The position numbers were made by a program, and so were the translations under genes. A stretch of 64,000 bases of DNA from TMP-86 sp044226865 (GTDB lineage: Bacteria; Pseudomonadota; Gammaproteobacteria; Steroidobacterales; Steroidobacteraceae), in assembly GCA_044226865.1 (NCBI GenBank), contig JBGAGE010000012.1, positions 1-64,000 on the forward strand, in the 5' to 3' direction. How positions within the stretch are numbered: position 1 is the first letter of the stretch; the number at the start of each line of letters is the position of its first letter. Shown here piece after piece: positions 49,909 through 58,937 of the stretch. The notes below the pieces were generated by a model. The model had not been told where the DNA came from. It ran no database searches and was given only the letters and a program-made list of their open reading frames with translations.

Positions 49909-52575
49909 ATGTTCAAGATCGATGCCTTGCTGCGCCCGCGCAGCCGCTCAGCTTTGCTGGGCTCATTGGGTGTGTTGCCGCTGATATGCGCAGTGGGCGC
50001 TCCGCTGTCGGCGCAGGCTCAAACCGCCCCGGCCAGGGATGCCATTTCGGAAATCGAGGAAGTGGTGGTTACCGCCACCCGCCGCGCCGAGCCTCTGTCG
50101 AAGGTGGCCATCAGCGTCAGCACCTTCGGTAACGAGGAAATGGAAGCCCGCGGCGTCAAGCAATTCGACGACCTCATCCGGCTGACACCGGGCCTGAACT
50201 TGACGCGACAGAGCGCCACGGGCGCCAGCCAGATCGCCATCCGCGGTATTTCCTCGAACGCGGGTTCGGGCACCACCGGCGTCTACATCGACGACACGCC
50301 GATCCAGGTGCGAAATCTCGGTTTCGGCGCCGGCAGCGCATTCCCGGGCCTTTTCGACGTCGAGCGCGTGGAAGTGCTGCGCGGCCCGCAGGGCACGTTG
50401 TTCGGCGCCGGCTCCGAAGGTGGCACGGTGCGCTTCATCAACGTCGAGCCCAATCTGGACAAGGCCAGTTCCACGGCGCGCGCTGAATGGGCCACGCTCA
50501 AGAATGGGTCGCCATCGTATGAGGCCGGCGTTGCGTTCGGTGCCCCCATCGTCGAGGACAAGGTGGGCTTCCGCGTCAGCGCTTACTACCGGCGGGAAGG
50601 CGGATACGTGGACGCCGTCGGCGGCACCTACCAAATCGTGGATCCCACCGGCAATCTATATGGCGATTCGGTGACGTTCACGCGTACCAAGACCTATGAA
50701 GAAGACATCAACTGGAACCGCACCATCGCGTTCCGCGGCGCCCTGAAGTTCAAGATCAACGACAACATCAGCATCACGCCCTCGGTGTTCTACCAGAAGC
50801 ACCATGTGAATGACGGACCCGGCGATGGCGGTACCTATGACCTGGCCACCTCCGACCGTGCGAACAGCGATTACTCGCGGCAGTATTTCTTCCAGGGCAC
50901 ACCGGGCACCGTCTATACAGCGGCCAATGATCCGACGACAACGACGTCGCTGCGAGCCACCGACATGCCCAACAACCAACTGGGTGACGACAAGTTCACG
51001 CTGTCGGCATTGGCCTTCAACTGGGACATGGGGCCGGTGACATTGGTGTCCAACACCTCTTTCTTCGATCGCACTTCGACGCAGTACTACGATTACTCCA
51101 AGGGCTATGCACAGTTCTACAGCCCGCAGTTCTTCCTGCAGCCCGATGGCGTCACCTCGACGGGAACCTATCTGCCAGAGGGCTGGAAGAGCATGGCCTT
51201 GTACAACAACGGCCAGAAGAATTTCGTCGAGGAAATCCGCCTGCAATCCAATGATGCGGATGCGCGCCTGACCTGGCTCGCTGGCATCTTTTACTCGCGC
51301 AACAAGCAGACGGCTTCCGAGCCCATCAGCCATAACTTCCTGGACAACCAGTCCTGGGTGGGTTTCTATCCCACGAATTTCGGCTACGGCTATTACGGCG
51401 TGAACGGCGGTGACCCCTTCGGTCCGGGCTCGTCGGCCTACCGGAACTTCTTCGGTGACAACTCCCTTACGAACAACGTGTCGTTCCTGGGCATCTGGGA
51501 GACGGTGGAAAAGCAGATCGCCGGGTTCACGCAATTCGATTTCAAGATCACCGAGAAATTGAAGCTGACGGCCGGTGTGCGCGTCTCCAAGAACAAGTTG
51601 GATTTCAACGCCTCCTACTTGGGACCGGAAAACAACGCCAACGCGCCATTCGGCTTTCCCTGCACCTTGCCTTGCACGCCGGTCTACCCCACGTCGGCGG
51701 TCAACGGGTCGGAGACCGCCACCACGCCGAAGTTCGGCATCGCGTACCAGTTGAACGAGCAGAACCTGTTCTACGCCACAGCCGCGAAGGGCTTCCGCCC
51801 GGCCGGTGCCTCCTTGCGCGTGCCCTCGATCTGCGACGGCGACTTGGTCACCAACGGTTACGTGGATGCCAATGGCAATCCCCAGCAGCCCGAGACGTAC
51901 AAGTCCGACTCGGTGTGGAGCTACGAAATCGGCAGCAAGAACCGCCTGTTCGGCGGCCGGCTGGTGCTCGATGGCAGCATCTACGAAATCAAGTGGAAGA
52001 ACATCCAGGCGAACGTGAGCCTGCCGGCCTGCGCCTATAACTTCGTCGACAACCTGGCCGATGCCACGGTGCGCGGCATCGACCTGGGTTTCCAGCTCAA
52101 GGTTACCGAACGGCTGTCGCTGAACGGATCGTACGGCTACAGCGATCCGAAGTTCGACAAGGATGCGCTGTCGCCTGGCGGCAAGAAGATCTACAGCAAG
52201 GGCGCGGGCATCCCCAATGCGGGCGCCCCCAGCCAGATCTCCCTGTCCGGCGAGTATTCGCTTCCGGTCCGTAGTTACGAGGGCTATGTGCGTGCCGACT
52301 TCACCCACACCTCGCAGTGGCGCCGCGTGGGCAATCAGGTGTCGACGTCGCCCTTGTATGACGCGCGCCTGCGACCGGTTCCCGCCTACAACGTGCTCAA
52401 TGCACGCCTCGGCGCGCGCGTCGACCAGCTTGATGTGTCGTTGTTCATCCAGAACCTCACGAATGCGCGCCCCTCGCTCAACCTGAACGCGGGCAACTAC
52501 TATGACCCGCAGGACTGGCAGGACATCACCCTGCGTCCGCGCACCTACGGGGTGACGGTGAGCTGGCGGCATTGA
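49909..52575 (+). CDS. TonB-dependent outer membrane receptor
   Basis: 888 residues. Signal peptide, then a TonB box and plug start (IEEVVVTATRR), plug motifs GISSNAGSGTTGVYIDDTPI and FDVERVEVLRGPQGTLFGAG, and a C-terminal barrel ending PRTYGVTVSWRH. The plug type matches receptors that import carbohydrates, peptides or aromatics as well as siderophores. Neighbours are exported peptidases and amidohydrolases, so a peptide-like ligand is inferred. The start at 49909 has GGAGA eight bases in front; ATG 49894 is less likely. Confidence 0.93.
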   Translation: MFKIDALLRPRSRSALLGSLGVLPLICAVGAPLSAQAQTAPARDAISEIEEVVVTATRRAEPLSKVAISVSTFGNEEMEARGVKQFDDLIRLTPGLNLTRQSATGASQIAIRGISSNAGSGTTGVYIDDTPIQVRNLGFGAGSAFPGLFDVERVEVLRGPQGTLFGAGSEGGTVRFINVEPNLDKASSTARAEWATLKNGSPSYEAGVAFGAPIVEDKVGFRVSAYYRREGGYVDAVGGTYQIVDPTGNLYGDSVTFTRTKTYEEDINWNRTIAFRGALKFKINDNISITPSVFYQKHHVNDGPGDGGTYDLATSDRANSDYSRQYFFQGTPGTVYTAANDPTTTTSLRATDMPNNQLGDDKFTLSALAFNWDMGPVTLVSNTSFFDRTSTQYYDYSKGYAQFYSPQFFLQPDGVTSTGTYLPEGWKSMALYNNGQKNFVEEIRLQSNDADARLTWLAGIFYSRNKQTASEPISHNFLDNQSWVGFYPTNFGYGYYGVNGGDPFGPGSSAYRNFFGDNSLTNNVSFLGIWETVEKQIAGFTQFDFKITEKLKLTAGVRVSKNKLDFNASYLGPENNANAPFGFPCTLPCTPVYPTSAVNGSETATTPKFGIAYQLNEQNLFYATAAKGFRPAGASLRVPSICDGDLVTNGYVDANGNPQQPETYKSDSVWSYEIGSKNRLFGGRLVLDGSIYEIKWKNIQANVSLPACAYNFVDNLADATVRGIDLGFQLKVTERLSLNGSYGYSDPKFDKDALSPGGKKIYSKGAGIPNAGAPSQISLSGEYSLPVRSYEGYVRADFTHTSQWRRVGNQVSTSPLYDARLRPVPAYNVLNARLGARVDQLDVSLFIQNLTNARPSLNLNAGNYYDPQDWQDITLRPRTYGVTVSWRH

Positions 52576-52961
52576 CGCCGGAGCTCCACTGTCTGGCATG
52601 GGCGGTCGCTCTCGGGATCGCCCATGTCTTCATCGCGGCCTCGCTCGCCACGCACCAGCGTGGCCTGCAATGGAATGTCGGCAATCGTGATGGCATTGCA
52701 GCGCCGCTGACCGGCTATGCGTCGCGGGCCGATCGCGCCAGCCGCAACTTTCTCGAGACCTTCCCTTTTTTTGCCGCGTTGGCGCTCGGCGTCGTGCTCG
52801 CCAAGGTCAACAGCGAACACACGGCGCTCGGCGCGCAGATCTACGTCTGGGCGCGCGTGGCCTACCTTCCCATCTACATCATCGGCATTCCCTATGTTCG
52901 CACCCTGGTATGGGGCGCGGGGTTCTGGGGCCTGCTGCAGATGTTGTACCCGTTGGTTTGA
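52572..52961 (+). CDS. MAPEG-family membrane protein
   Basis: 129 residues, four membrane helices. ASRADRASRNFLETFPFFAA is the MAPEG core (RAxRAxxNxxE pattern) and YVWARVAYLPIYIIGIPYVR the later helix pair. Relatives are microsomal glutathione transferases; function in bacteria is mostly unknown. It starts with TTG overlapping the receptor stop (TTGA), hence translationally coupled. Confidence 0.85.
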   Translation: MTPELHCLAWAVALGIAHVFIAASLATHQRGLQWNVGNRDGIAAPLTGYASRADRASRNFLETFPFFAALALGVVLAKVNSEHTALGAQIYVWARVAYLPIYIIGIPYVRTLVWGAGFWGLLQMLYPLV

Positions 52962-52975
52962 ACGAGGAGTTGGAT

Positions 52976-53452
52976 ATGCGCAGCATGATGAACAGCATTC
53001 GTATTGCCGGAATTTTCCTGGCTGCATGGTCCCTGCAGGCTGGCGCTGCGGACACACCCTCCGTGGAAAAGGAGATTGCCGCGGCGGAGCGCGCCATGAA
53101 CGCTGCCTACGCCGCCAACGATGTGGACAAGTATTTCAGCTACTACGCCGAGGGCATGGACGCGATCTTCTATGGCTCCCGCACCAATTATGCCGACTAC
53201 CGCAGATCCTGGGCCGAGTCGGTCAAGGCGGGCAATGTTGTTGCTTCGCTGAAGATGAATGACGTGAAGGTGCAGGTATTGCCCGGCGGGACCGCCGCCG
53301 TCGCCAGCTATCAAATCGAGGTGACCTACAAGCATGCCGATGGCAAGACCGGCACCGACAAGGCCTTCGAGACCGATGTGTGGGTGAAGGGCAAGCAGGG
53401 TTGGAAGGTGCAGCATGCGCACTATGCGCTGGCGGTACCAGGGGCCGGATGA
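52976..53452 (+). CDS. Exported NTF2/SnoaL-like (DUF4440) protein
   Basis: 158 residues with signal peptide (SIRIAGIFLAAWSLQAGAAD) and an NTF2-like cone fold: AERAMNAAYAANDVDKYFSY, ADYRRSWAESVKAGN, then FETDVWVKGKQGWKVQHAHY. These proteins act as isomerases or lyases or simply bind small molecules. GAGGAG precedes the ATG, about 15 bases after the MAPEG gene. The substrate is presumably tied to the surrounding cluster. Confidence 0.83.
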   Translation: MRSMMNSIRIAGIFLAAWSLQAGAADTPSVEKEIAAAERAMNAAYAANDVDKYFSYYAEGMDAIFYGSRTNYADYRRSWAESVKAGNVVASLKMNDVKVQVLPGGTAAVASYQIEVTYKHADGKTGTDKAFETDVWVKGKQGWKVQHAHYALAVPGAG

Positions 53453-53516
53453 GCCCCATGCACGATGCTCCGACGCTGTCGCCGCCGGTTGCCTGCATCC
53501 CTCGCAATGAGATCAC

Positions 53517-54704
53517 ATGACGAATAAATGGTTACTGGCCCTGCTGCTGAGCGGTGCCTGCCTGCGCACGCTCGCGGCCGACGCGCCGTTGCCGACCCTG
53601 CCCCAGGTCTACAGCGGCGCCATGCTGCCCCACGAGGCGGTACGCGCGTTGTCGCACACCGAGCAATTGCTGCCGGTGCGCATCGTGCATCGCGCCGGCG
53701 CGGTGCAGCCCTTGCGCACGCGGGCCGCGGCCTTTCCCGCCATCCAATTCGAAGACAAGGGCGTGAAGCTCGACCTGTATGACTATCTTGCGGTCAACCG
53801 CGTCGCCGGCATTCTCGTGCTGAAGAACGGCGAAGTGGCGCTCGAGCACTATGACCTCGGCGCGACACCGCAAACCCGCTGGTCGTCCTGGTCGTTGGCC
53901 AAGTCGATCACCTCCACGCTGACCGGCGCCGCCATCGCCGATGGATTCATCAATAACCTCGACGAACCCGTGACACGTTACGTGCCGGCGCTGCGCGGCG
54001 GTGCGTACGAAGGTGTCACCATCCGCCACATCCTCACCATGAGCTCGGGCGTGAAATGGAACGAGACCTACACCGACCCCACGTCCGACCGCCGCCAACT
54101 GCTGCAACGGCAGATTGCGCGGCAGCCCGGGAAACTGCTCGAGTTCATGAATTCGCGCTCGCGGGCGGCGCCGCCCGGCACGGTCTTGAACTACAACACG
54201 GGCGAGACCGTCGTGCTGGGCGCGGTGATCGAGGGCGCCACGCACCGTCCGCTTGCCGAGTACCTCAGCGAGAAAATCTGGTCGAAGGCGGGCATGGAGC
54301 AGGATGCCACGTGGTGGGTGGAGAGTCCCAACGGCATGGGCGTGGCGGGCACCGGGCTGGCGGCAACGCTGCGCGATTACGGCCGCTTCGGGTTGGTCGC
54401 GGCGGCAGACGGCAAGGTGGGCGGAACCTCGATACTGCCGCCAGGCTGGTTCGATGAAGCCGGCACGGCGAAGGTGATCGGCGGCAAGCGCGTCGACTAT
54501 GGCTACATGTGGTGGGTGCCGGAGGGCAAGGACATCCTGGCCAAGGGCGCATTCGAAGGCGAGGGGATTTTCGGCCAGTTCATCTACATCAATCGGCGCG
54601 AGCAGCTGGTGATCATCGTGTTGAGCGCGCGCTCCAAGCCCTCTCCGGAATTCCAGGCCGACGACGGCGCCTTCTTCGAGGCCGTGACCCGCGCACTGCA
54701 TTGA
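53517..54704 (+). CDS. Exported serine hydrolase of the beta-lactamase/D-aminopeptidase fold
   Basis: 395 residues with signal peptide and the S12-family site: SSWSLAKSITST (Ser126-x-x-Lys129) and NYNTGETVVLG (Tyr-x-Asn). HILTMSSGVKWNETY supports class C-like esterase/D-aminopeptidase relatives. Whether it acts on beta-lactams, D-amino acid peptides or esters cannot be told. It closes the run of exported hydrolases around the TonB receptor. Confidence 0.88.
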   Translation: MTNKWLLALLLSGACLRTLAADAPLPTLPQVYSGAMLPHEAVRALSHTEQLLPVRIVHRAGAVQPLRTRAAAFPAIQFEDKGVKLDLYDYLAVNRVAGILVLKNGEVALEHYDLGATPQTRWSSWSLAKSITSTLTGAAIADGFINNLDEPVTRYVPALRGGAYEGVTIRHILTMSSGVKWNETYTDPTSDRRQLLQRQIARQPGKLLEFMNSRSRAAPPGTVLNYNTGETVVLGAVIEGATHRPLAEYLSEKIWSKAGMEQDATWWVESPNGMGVAGTGLAATLRDYGRFGLVAAADGKVGGTSILPPGWFDEAGTAKVIGGKRVDYGYMWWVPEGKDILAKGAFEGEGIFGQFIYINRREQLVIIVLSARSKPSPEFQADDGAFFEAVTRALH

Positions 54705-54752
54705 TCGTGCCCAGCATCGTCGCCGCGGTGACGCACCGCCTGGATGCGCGGC

Positions 54753-55196
54753 TCAGTTCTTCGGCGGGCATTCCTGGTGGGCATTCCAGCTGAAGGTCAC
54801 GGCGTAGCTCCAGCCGATGTTCTGCCGCTCCCCTGCGCCTTCCAGACCGGCCTGATAATCACCCTTGCAGAGCCGCAGGTGCCGCGCGGCGCCTTCCGGT
54901 GATGTCTCTTCGATCGCCGTCCAGCCATTGCGTTTCCATTGCGGCAAATAGTGGTTCTGCAATTGATCGAAGGACATCGCCGAGTGGTAGTAGGCGCCGA
55001 TGAATACGCGCCCGAGCTTGGGCTTCTCGTCCATGTAGATCAATCTCGCTTCGGCGGGGGCCTTCAGCGCCTTAAACTGCCGTTGCAGGACGACGCGATG
55101 GACGGCGGTGTCCGACGGATGCAGCAGAGGCCAACTCAGCCCGAGGATGAGCGCGCCAGCTAGCGCGAAGGTGATGGTGCGGGCGGGAATGGCCAT
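54753..55196 (-). CDS. Hypothetical exported protein
   Basis: 147 residues with an N-terminal hydrophobic segment (TITFALAGALILGLSWPLL) and a soluble part containing GAYYHSAMSFDQLQNHYLPQ and two cysteines. I do not recognise the family. The start at 55196 is preferred; an ATG at 55217 gives six more residues. It is convergent with the serine hydrolase gene. Confidence 0.6.
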   Translation of the reverse strand: MAIPARTITFALAGALILGLSWPLLHPSDTAVHRVVLQRQFKALKAPAEARLIYMDEKPKLGRVFIGAYYHSAMSFDQLQNHYLPQWKRNGWTAIEETSPEGAARHLRLCKGDYQAGLEGAGERQNIGWSYAVTFSWNAHQECPPKN

Positions 55197-55229
55197 TGGG
55201 CGCCAGCGTAGGTGCATGGCGCAAGGCAG

Positions 55230-55550
55230 TCAATTTTCCGGCCGGCTTCCACCGCGCAGGAACTCACCCGCACGCACCGGCCCGCCGTGGTACGGGAAGC
55301 CGGGATCATGCCGGATCATCAGATCCTGCTGTTGCCGGATCGGCTGCATGGCGAACGATGGGGGCCAATCCGGGTCCCGGACGGCCAATACTTCATGCTC
55401 GGCGACAACCGCGACAACAGCGCGGACTCGCGCTACATCGGCTTCGTTCCGCGCCGGAACATCGTGGGCCTGGCGACGCGAGGCGCCGCCTCGTTCGATC
55501 CAGATCATCACTACCGGCCACGGTTCGACAGGGTGCTGCAGCCGTTGTAA
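55230..55550 (+). pseudogene. Remnant of signal peptidase I (lepB-like), C-terminal box only
   Basis: The frame encodes ITV-like leader peptidase sequence around VPDGQYFMLGDNRDNSADSR and YIGFVPRRNIVGLA, the box E region of type I signal peptidase. The membrane anchor, the catalytic Ser box (MxPTL) and the catalytic Lys box are all absent upstream, where the frame turns to unrelated sequence. It cannot be an active peptidase and is best read as a decayed duplicate or the end of a deletion. Confidence 0.75.
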
Positions 55551-55568
55551 TCGGGACGGGGCGAAAGG

Positions 55569-56363
55569 CTATCCGTCCGCGCCCAGGTAGGGCAGGTCCT
55601 GGATGGTGCGCGGAAGCGCGCTCTGCGAGATGGCGAAGGTCTGGCACACCGCCTGCCAAGTGGTAATGCCGGCGAGGCAGGCCACGATGTCGCTGCGCTC
55701 CGCAGTGGAGCGGTGCGGGAAGCTCAGCGACAAGCAGCTTTCCGAGTGCAAGCTTGCGAGCGAGTCGCGCCAATGCTGCGGCAGGCTGCCGTCGGATTCC
55801 TCGCCCTGCACGATGAAAAAGCCGAACACGCGCCGCCGTCCTCGCACCTCCCATGCCGCATCCAGATTGCGCCAGATCAGCGGCCGGCCCGGCAGCGCAG
55901 TTTCATCGAGTGCCGGCGTGACCGTGCCGCGCTTGCTCTCGATCACCACCAGCGCATCCGGTGTCTCGATCAGCACATCAGGCACCGCGGGCGAGTCGAA
56001 CAGATGCCATCCCTTGGGCGCCCCTGAGCGCAGGTCGCGCAGCGCGCGCCGCACCACGGCAGGATCGCCGCGTCCGAGCAACCAACGGTCCCGATGCGAC
56101 TGGTCGTTGATGGTGGCGGCCGGCGGGTGACGGATCAGCCAGGACAGGAGCGACACCGGCGGGTCCATGGGGGATTCATTCTTGCCCCAGAAGCCCTTCT
56201 GGTAGGCCAGGTTGACGTCTGCGAAGCGCCCCGCAGTGGCCGTCTCGACCGAGCCGTCGGTGAGCGTCAACAGCGTGCGCACCCAGTCATCACGGCGCGC
56301 GTGCAGCGCGTCCATGACCGGAACGAGCCGGGTTTTCACCGAACAATCCGGACCACCTCTCAT
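55569..56363 (-). CDS. Hypothetical protein with PD-(D/E)XK nuclease-like motif
   Basis: 264 residues. The centre reads VPDVLIETPDALVVIESKRG: Pro127/Asp129 region and Glu142-x-Lys144 with the spacing of PD-(D/E)XK nucleases and an hydrophobic strand between. The following GRRRVFGFFIVQGEES could be the next core strand. No helicase or methylase is adjacent. I do not know the family; a restriction-like or repair nuclease is one possibility. The start at 56363 (MRGGPDCSVK) is preferred over an Arg/Cys-rich in-frame extension. Confidence 0.6.
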   Translation of the reverse strand: MRGGPDCSVKTRLVPVMDALHARRDDWVRTLLTLTDGSVETATAGRFADVNLAYQKGFWGKNESPMDPPVSLLSWLIRHPPAATINDQSHRDRWLLGRGDPAVVRRALRDLRSGAPKGWHLFDSPAVPDVLIETPDALVVIESKRGTVTPALDETALPGRPLIWRNLDAAWEVRGRRRVFGFFIVQGEESDGSLPQHWRDSLASLHSESCLSLSFPHRSTAERSDIVACLAGITTWQAVCQTFAISQSALPRTIQDLPYLGADG

Positions 56364-56535
56364 CTCGATATCTCCGAACGCGCATCGCTTGCGCGGGTAT
56401 TCATCGCAGCGTAGTCTGCTGCCGCAGCGCATACAAGGGCAGGTGCCGCAAGCATGGCGGCCGTCGAGAGCTGCGGTGCGAGGCGGGCGCAAGCTTGAGG
56501 CAGCGCAGCAGGATTATGACGAAACGGAGATCGGC

Positions 56536-57423
56536 GTGAGAGATTTCAGCCCGCATTTTCGCGGGCTTTTGGAGGGCCTGCTGCCCAAGGGAGCGCGGGT
56601 CCTCATGCCCCGCGGCGGAGCGGACCTGATACTACTGGCTTCCTGGAACTTGCCGCGTGAGCCAGGGCGTGCCGCCCGCCGCTCGCGCATGGTGCGCATC
56701 GTCATGGCGCGCGATGCGCTGGAGAGTTATGCGGCGGGCGATGATCTCCTGCGCCGCTCCAGCGACATGCGCCTGGTCTCGCATTGGCGCTCGCACCTGG
56801 CGAGCTTCGATCCCAACCATGATACGCCCTTGGGAGTGGAGCCGCCTTCGGTCACCTGGGCCATCGACGCCCTGACCCTGAACGGCTTCTACCACGACAG
56901 CGAGTTGTCGTTGAAGGATGCCAACCGGGCGATGGTGCGCGTCACGTACATGGAGATGCGCGAACCCCCGGCGCAGGTGTCTCACGACGGCCCCGAACGC
57001 ATCACGGAGGAGAAGCTCGCGCCTGACGCGTACCTGGATTTATACCGCCGTGTGGGCGAGCCCGTGGGATGGGACGCGAGGTTGAAATTGTCCGCCGCAG
57101 AGCTTGCCACGCTGCTCGCCGGGCCTGCCCTGCAGATCTACGTGTTGCGCGATGCCGATGCGGGCCCGTTGGGCTTTTGCGAATTCGACCGGCAGGCATT
57201 TCCGGATGTGGAGCTGAAAAACTTTGGGCTGATACCGCAGGCGCAGGGACGAAAGCTCGGACCGTGGCTGCTGACGACGGCCATCCTCGGCACCTGGCGC
57301 ACGCCTCCCACGCGGTTGTGGTTGCATACCGATACCTGGGATCATCCTGCCGCGATGAAGGTGTACGAAAAGGCCGGCTTCAAGGTCTTCGACGTGCGCG
57401 ACGAACGCGCCGACACGCTGTGA
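56536..57423 (+). CDS. Two-domain protein: conserved unknown N-terminal domain fused to a GNAT acetyltransferase
   Basis: 295 residues, GTG start with GGAG upstream. Residues 1-110 hold a domain of unknown function (RSRMVRIVMARDALESYAAG; FDPNHDTPLGVEPP) that I have seen as a stand-alone hypothetical. Residues about 125-295 are a GNAT domain with LKNFGLIPQAQGRKLGPWLL for acetyl-CoA binding and WDHPAAMKVYEKAGFKVFD. The next GNAT gene overlaps its stop (TGATG). The acceptor substrate is unknown. Confidence 0.75.
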   Translation: MRDFSPHFRGLLEGLLPKGARVLMPRGGADLILLASWNLPREPGRAARRSRMVRIVMARDALESYAAGDDLLRRSSDMRLVSHWRSHLASFDPNHDTPLGVEPPSVTWAIDALTLNGFYHDSELSLKDANRAMVRVTYMEMREPPAQVSHDGPERITEEKLAPDAYLDLYRRVGEPVGWDARLKLSAAELATLLAGPALQIYVLRDADAGPLGFCEFDRQAFPDVELKNFGLIPQAQGRKLGPWLLTTAILGTWRTPPTRLWLHTDTWDHPAAMKVYEKAGFKVFDVRDERADTL

Positions 57424-57899
57424 TGAGCGGGGTGCGGATCCGCGAGGCGCGCCTGGACGAACTGCCGCTCCTGCAGCGCTTCGAGCAGGCAATCGTCGCG
57501 GCGGAACGGCCCTTCGATCCGACCTTGCGCGATACCGGCGTACGCTATTACGACATCGATGCCCTGCTGCGCAGCCCGGATGCACGGTTTGCCGTCGCGG
57601 AGACGCAAGGTGAGCTGATCGGGTGCGGTTTTGCGCGCATCGACGCCGCCAAGCCCTTCCTGAATCACGACCGGCATGCATACCTTGGGCTCATGTACGT
57701 CGATCCGCGCCACCGCGGGCGTGGCGTCAACCAACAAATCATCGAGGACCTCAAGCACTGGTGTCGCGAACGGCGCGTGTACGAGCTCAAGCTGGATGTG
57801 TATGCGGGCAACCTGGCGGCGGTGCGCGCGTATGAAAAAGCCGGCTTCTCCGGATTGCTGCTGCAGATGCGGGTGAACATCGAGCCGCGCGAGCAGTAG
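57423..57899 (+). CDS. GNAT-family N-acetyltransferase
   Basis: 158 residues. VRIREARLDELPLLQRFEQA opens the fold, YVDPRHRGRGVNQQIIEDLK is the acetyl-CoA loop (R/Q-x-x-G-x-G/A), and DVYAGNLAAVRAYEKAGFSG the closing motif. It is coupled to the preceding GNAT by a two-base overlap. The acceptor is unknown. Confidence 0.87.
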   Translation: MSGVRIREARLDELPLLQRFEQAIVAAERPFDPTLRDTGVRYYDIDALLRSPDARFAVAETQGELIGCGFARIDAAKPFLNHDRHAYLGLMYVDPRHRGRGVNQQIIEDLKHWCRERRVYELKLDVYAGNLAAVRAYEKAGFSGLLLQMRVNIEPREQ

Positions 57900-57982
57900 T
57901 CGAGGCGCCGGACTCGCCAACTCGCTAGAATTGCCTCGCCGTACTGGCATGGCCGCGGGTCCCCGCGGGGCGAGGTATGACG

Positions 57983-58276
57983 ATGTCCACGCAGAACTCC
58001 GACACCCACTGGGAATTGGCGCTGGTGTTGCCGCTGGGGTCCATCGCACATCACCTGGGCCGGGTCGAGGAACAATTGCGGGTGGCGGGCATGCGGGCGC
58101 CCGAGCTGGCAAGTGAGAGCGGCCGACGCGAGATCCGCATCGCCGTGCAGGCGAAGCTGGAACGTATCCGCGAGGCGCTGGGCTCGATCACATCATTGGT
58201 CGAGGATATCGAGGACGACATGCAACCGGATGCGTGGCATCCCCCGCGCAAGCCTCATCCCGCCATCGACGATTGA
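57983..58276 (+). CDS. Small hypothetical protein
   Basis: 97 residues, helical and charged (AVQAKLERIREALGSITSLV, then an acidic EDIEDD), ending in a Pro/His-rich tail. No signal or membrane segment. GAGG lies seven bases before ATG 57983, which decides the start over 57977. I do not recognise it. Confidence 0.55.
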   Translation: MSTQNSDTHWELALVLPLGSIAHHLGRVEEQLRVAGMRAPELASESGRREIRIAVQAKLERIREALGSITSLVEDIEDDMQPDAWHPPRKPHPAIDD

Positions 58277-58289
58277 GTGCGCGGTGCGC

Positions 58290-58844
58290 TCAGCGGCGCG
58301 TGGCGAAGGCGCAGAAACCTTCGAGAAATTTCCCCAGCGCCTCGCGCGTGGCCGCGTCCGTCAGATCGCCGTTGGACGCGAACAGACTGCCGGCGCGCGA
58401 GACCATGAGACGGCCGCCGAACCACGGTTCGGTGCCCAATGTACGAAGAACGGGTAGCCAGGCATCCTGCGCCAGGATGGTGCCGAAGCCTCCGGGAGAG
58501 GCCCCGATCACCGCGACGGGCCGGCCCTTGAACACGCGCGCGCTGTCAGCGGGCGGACGGCTGAGCCAATCGATGGCGTTCTTCAACACCCCGGGCATGG
58601 AGTTGTTGTACTCCGGCGTTGCAATCAAAAGGCCCTGCGCCGATGCGATGAGATCCTTGAGGGTGCTCACGGCGGCGGGTATACCATCGCGTGCTTCGAC
58701 ATCACCATCATAGAGCGGAATGCCGCGCAGCGAACCGATGACGATCTTGTGCCCCGCGGGTGTTGCTTCCGCGGCCGCGCGCAGCAGGCCGCTGTTGAAG
58801 GATGCCTCGCGCAGGCTTCCTGAAATGCCGACGATGGTTGCCAT
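58290..58844 (-). CDS. NADPH-dependent FMN reductase (flavodoxin fold)
   Basis: 184 residues. ISGSLREASFNSGLL is the FMN phosphate loop and ATPEYNNSMPGVLKNAIDWL the diagnostic TPEYN motif. Such enzymes reduce FMN, quinones, azo dyes or chromate. AGGAG six bases upstream sets the start at 58844 (MATIVG), the second of two ATGs. Confidence 0.9.
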   Translation of the reverse strand: MATIVGISGSLREASFNSGLLRAAAEATPAGHKIVIGSLRGIPLYDGDVEARDGIPAAVSTLKDLIASAQGLLIATPEYNNSMPGVLKNAIDWLSRPPADSARVFKGRPVAVIGASPGGFGTILAQDAWLPVLRTLGTEPWFGGRLMVSRAGSLFASNGDLTDAATREALGKFLEGFCAFATRR

Positions 58845-58937
58845 CATGTCTCCTGTCGAATGGCGCTGTCCGCGTGTCATGCGGAGCACGCTGCCGATTC
58901 TAGGGGATATGGGCGGGGGCGGTCATCACCGGCGCGG

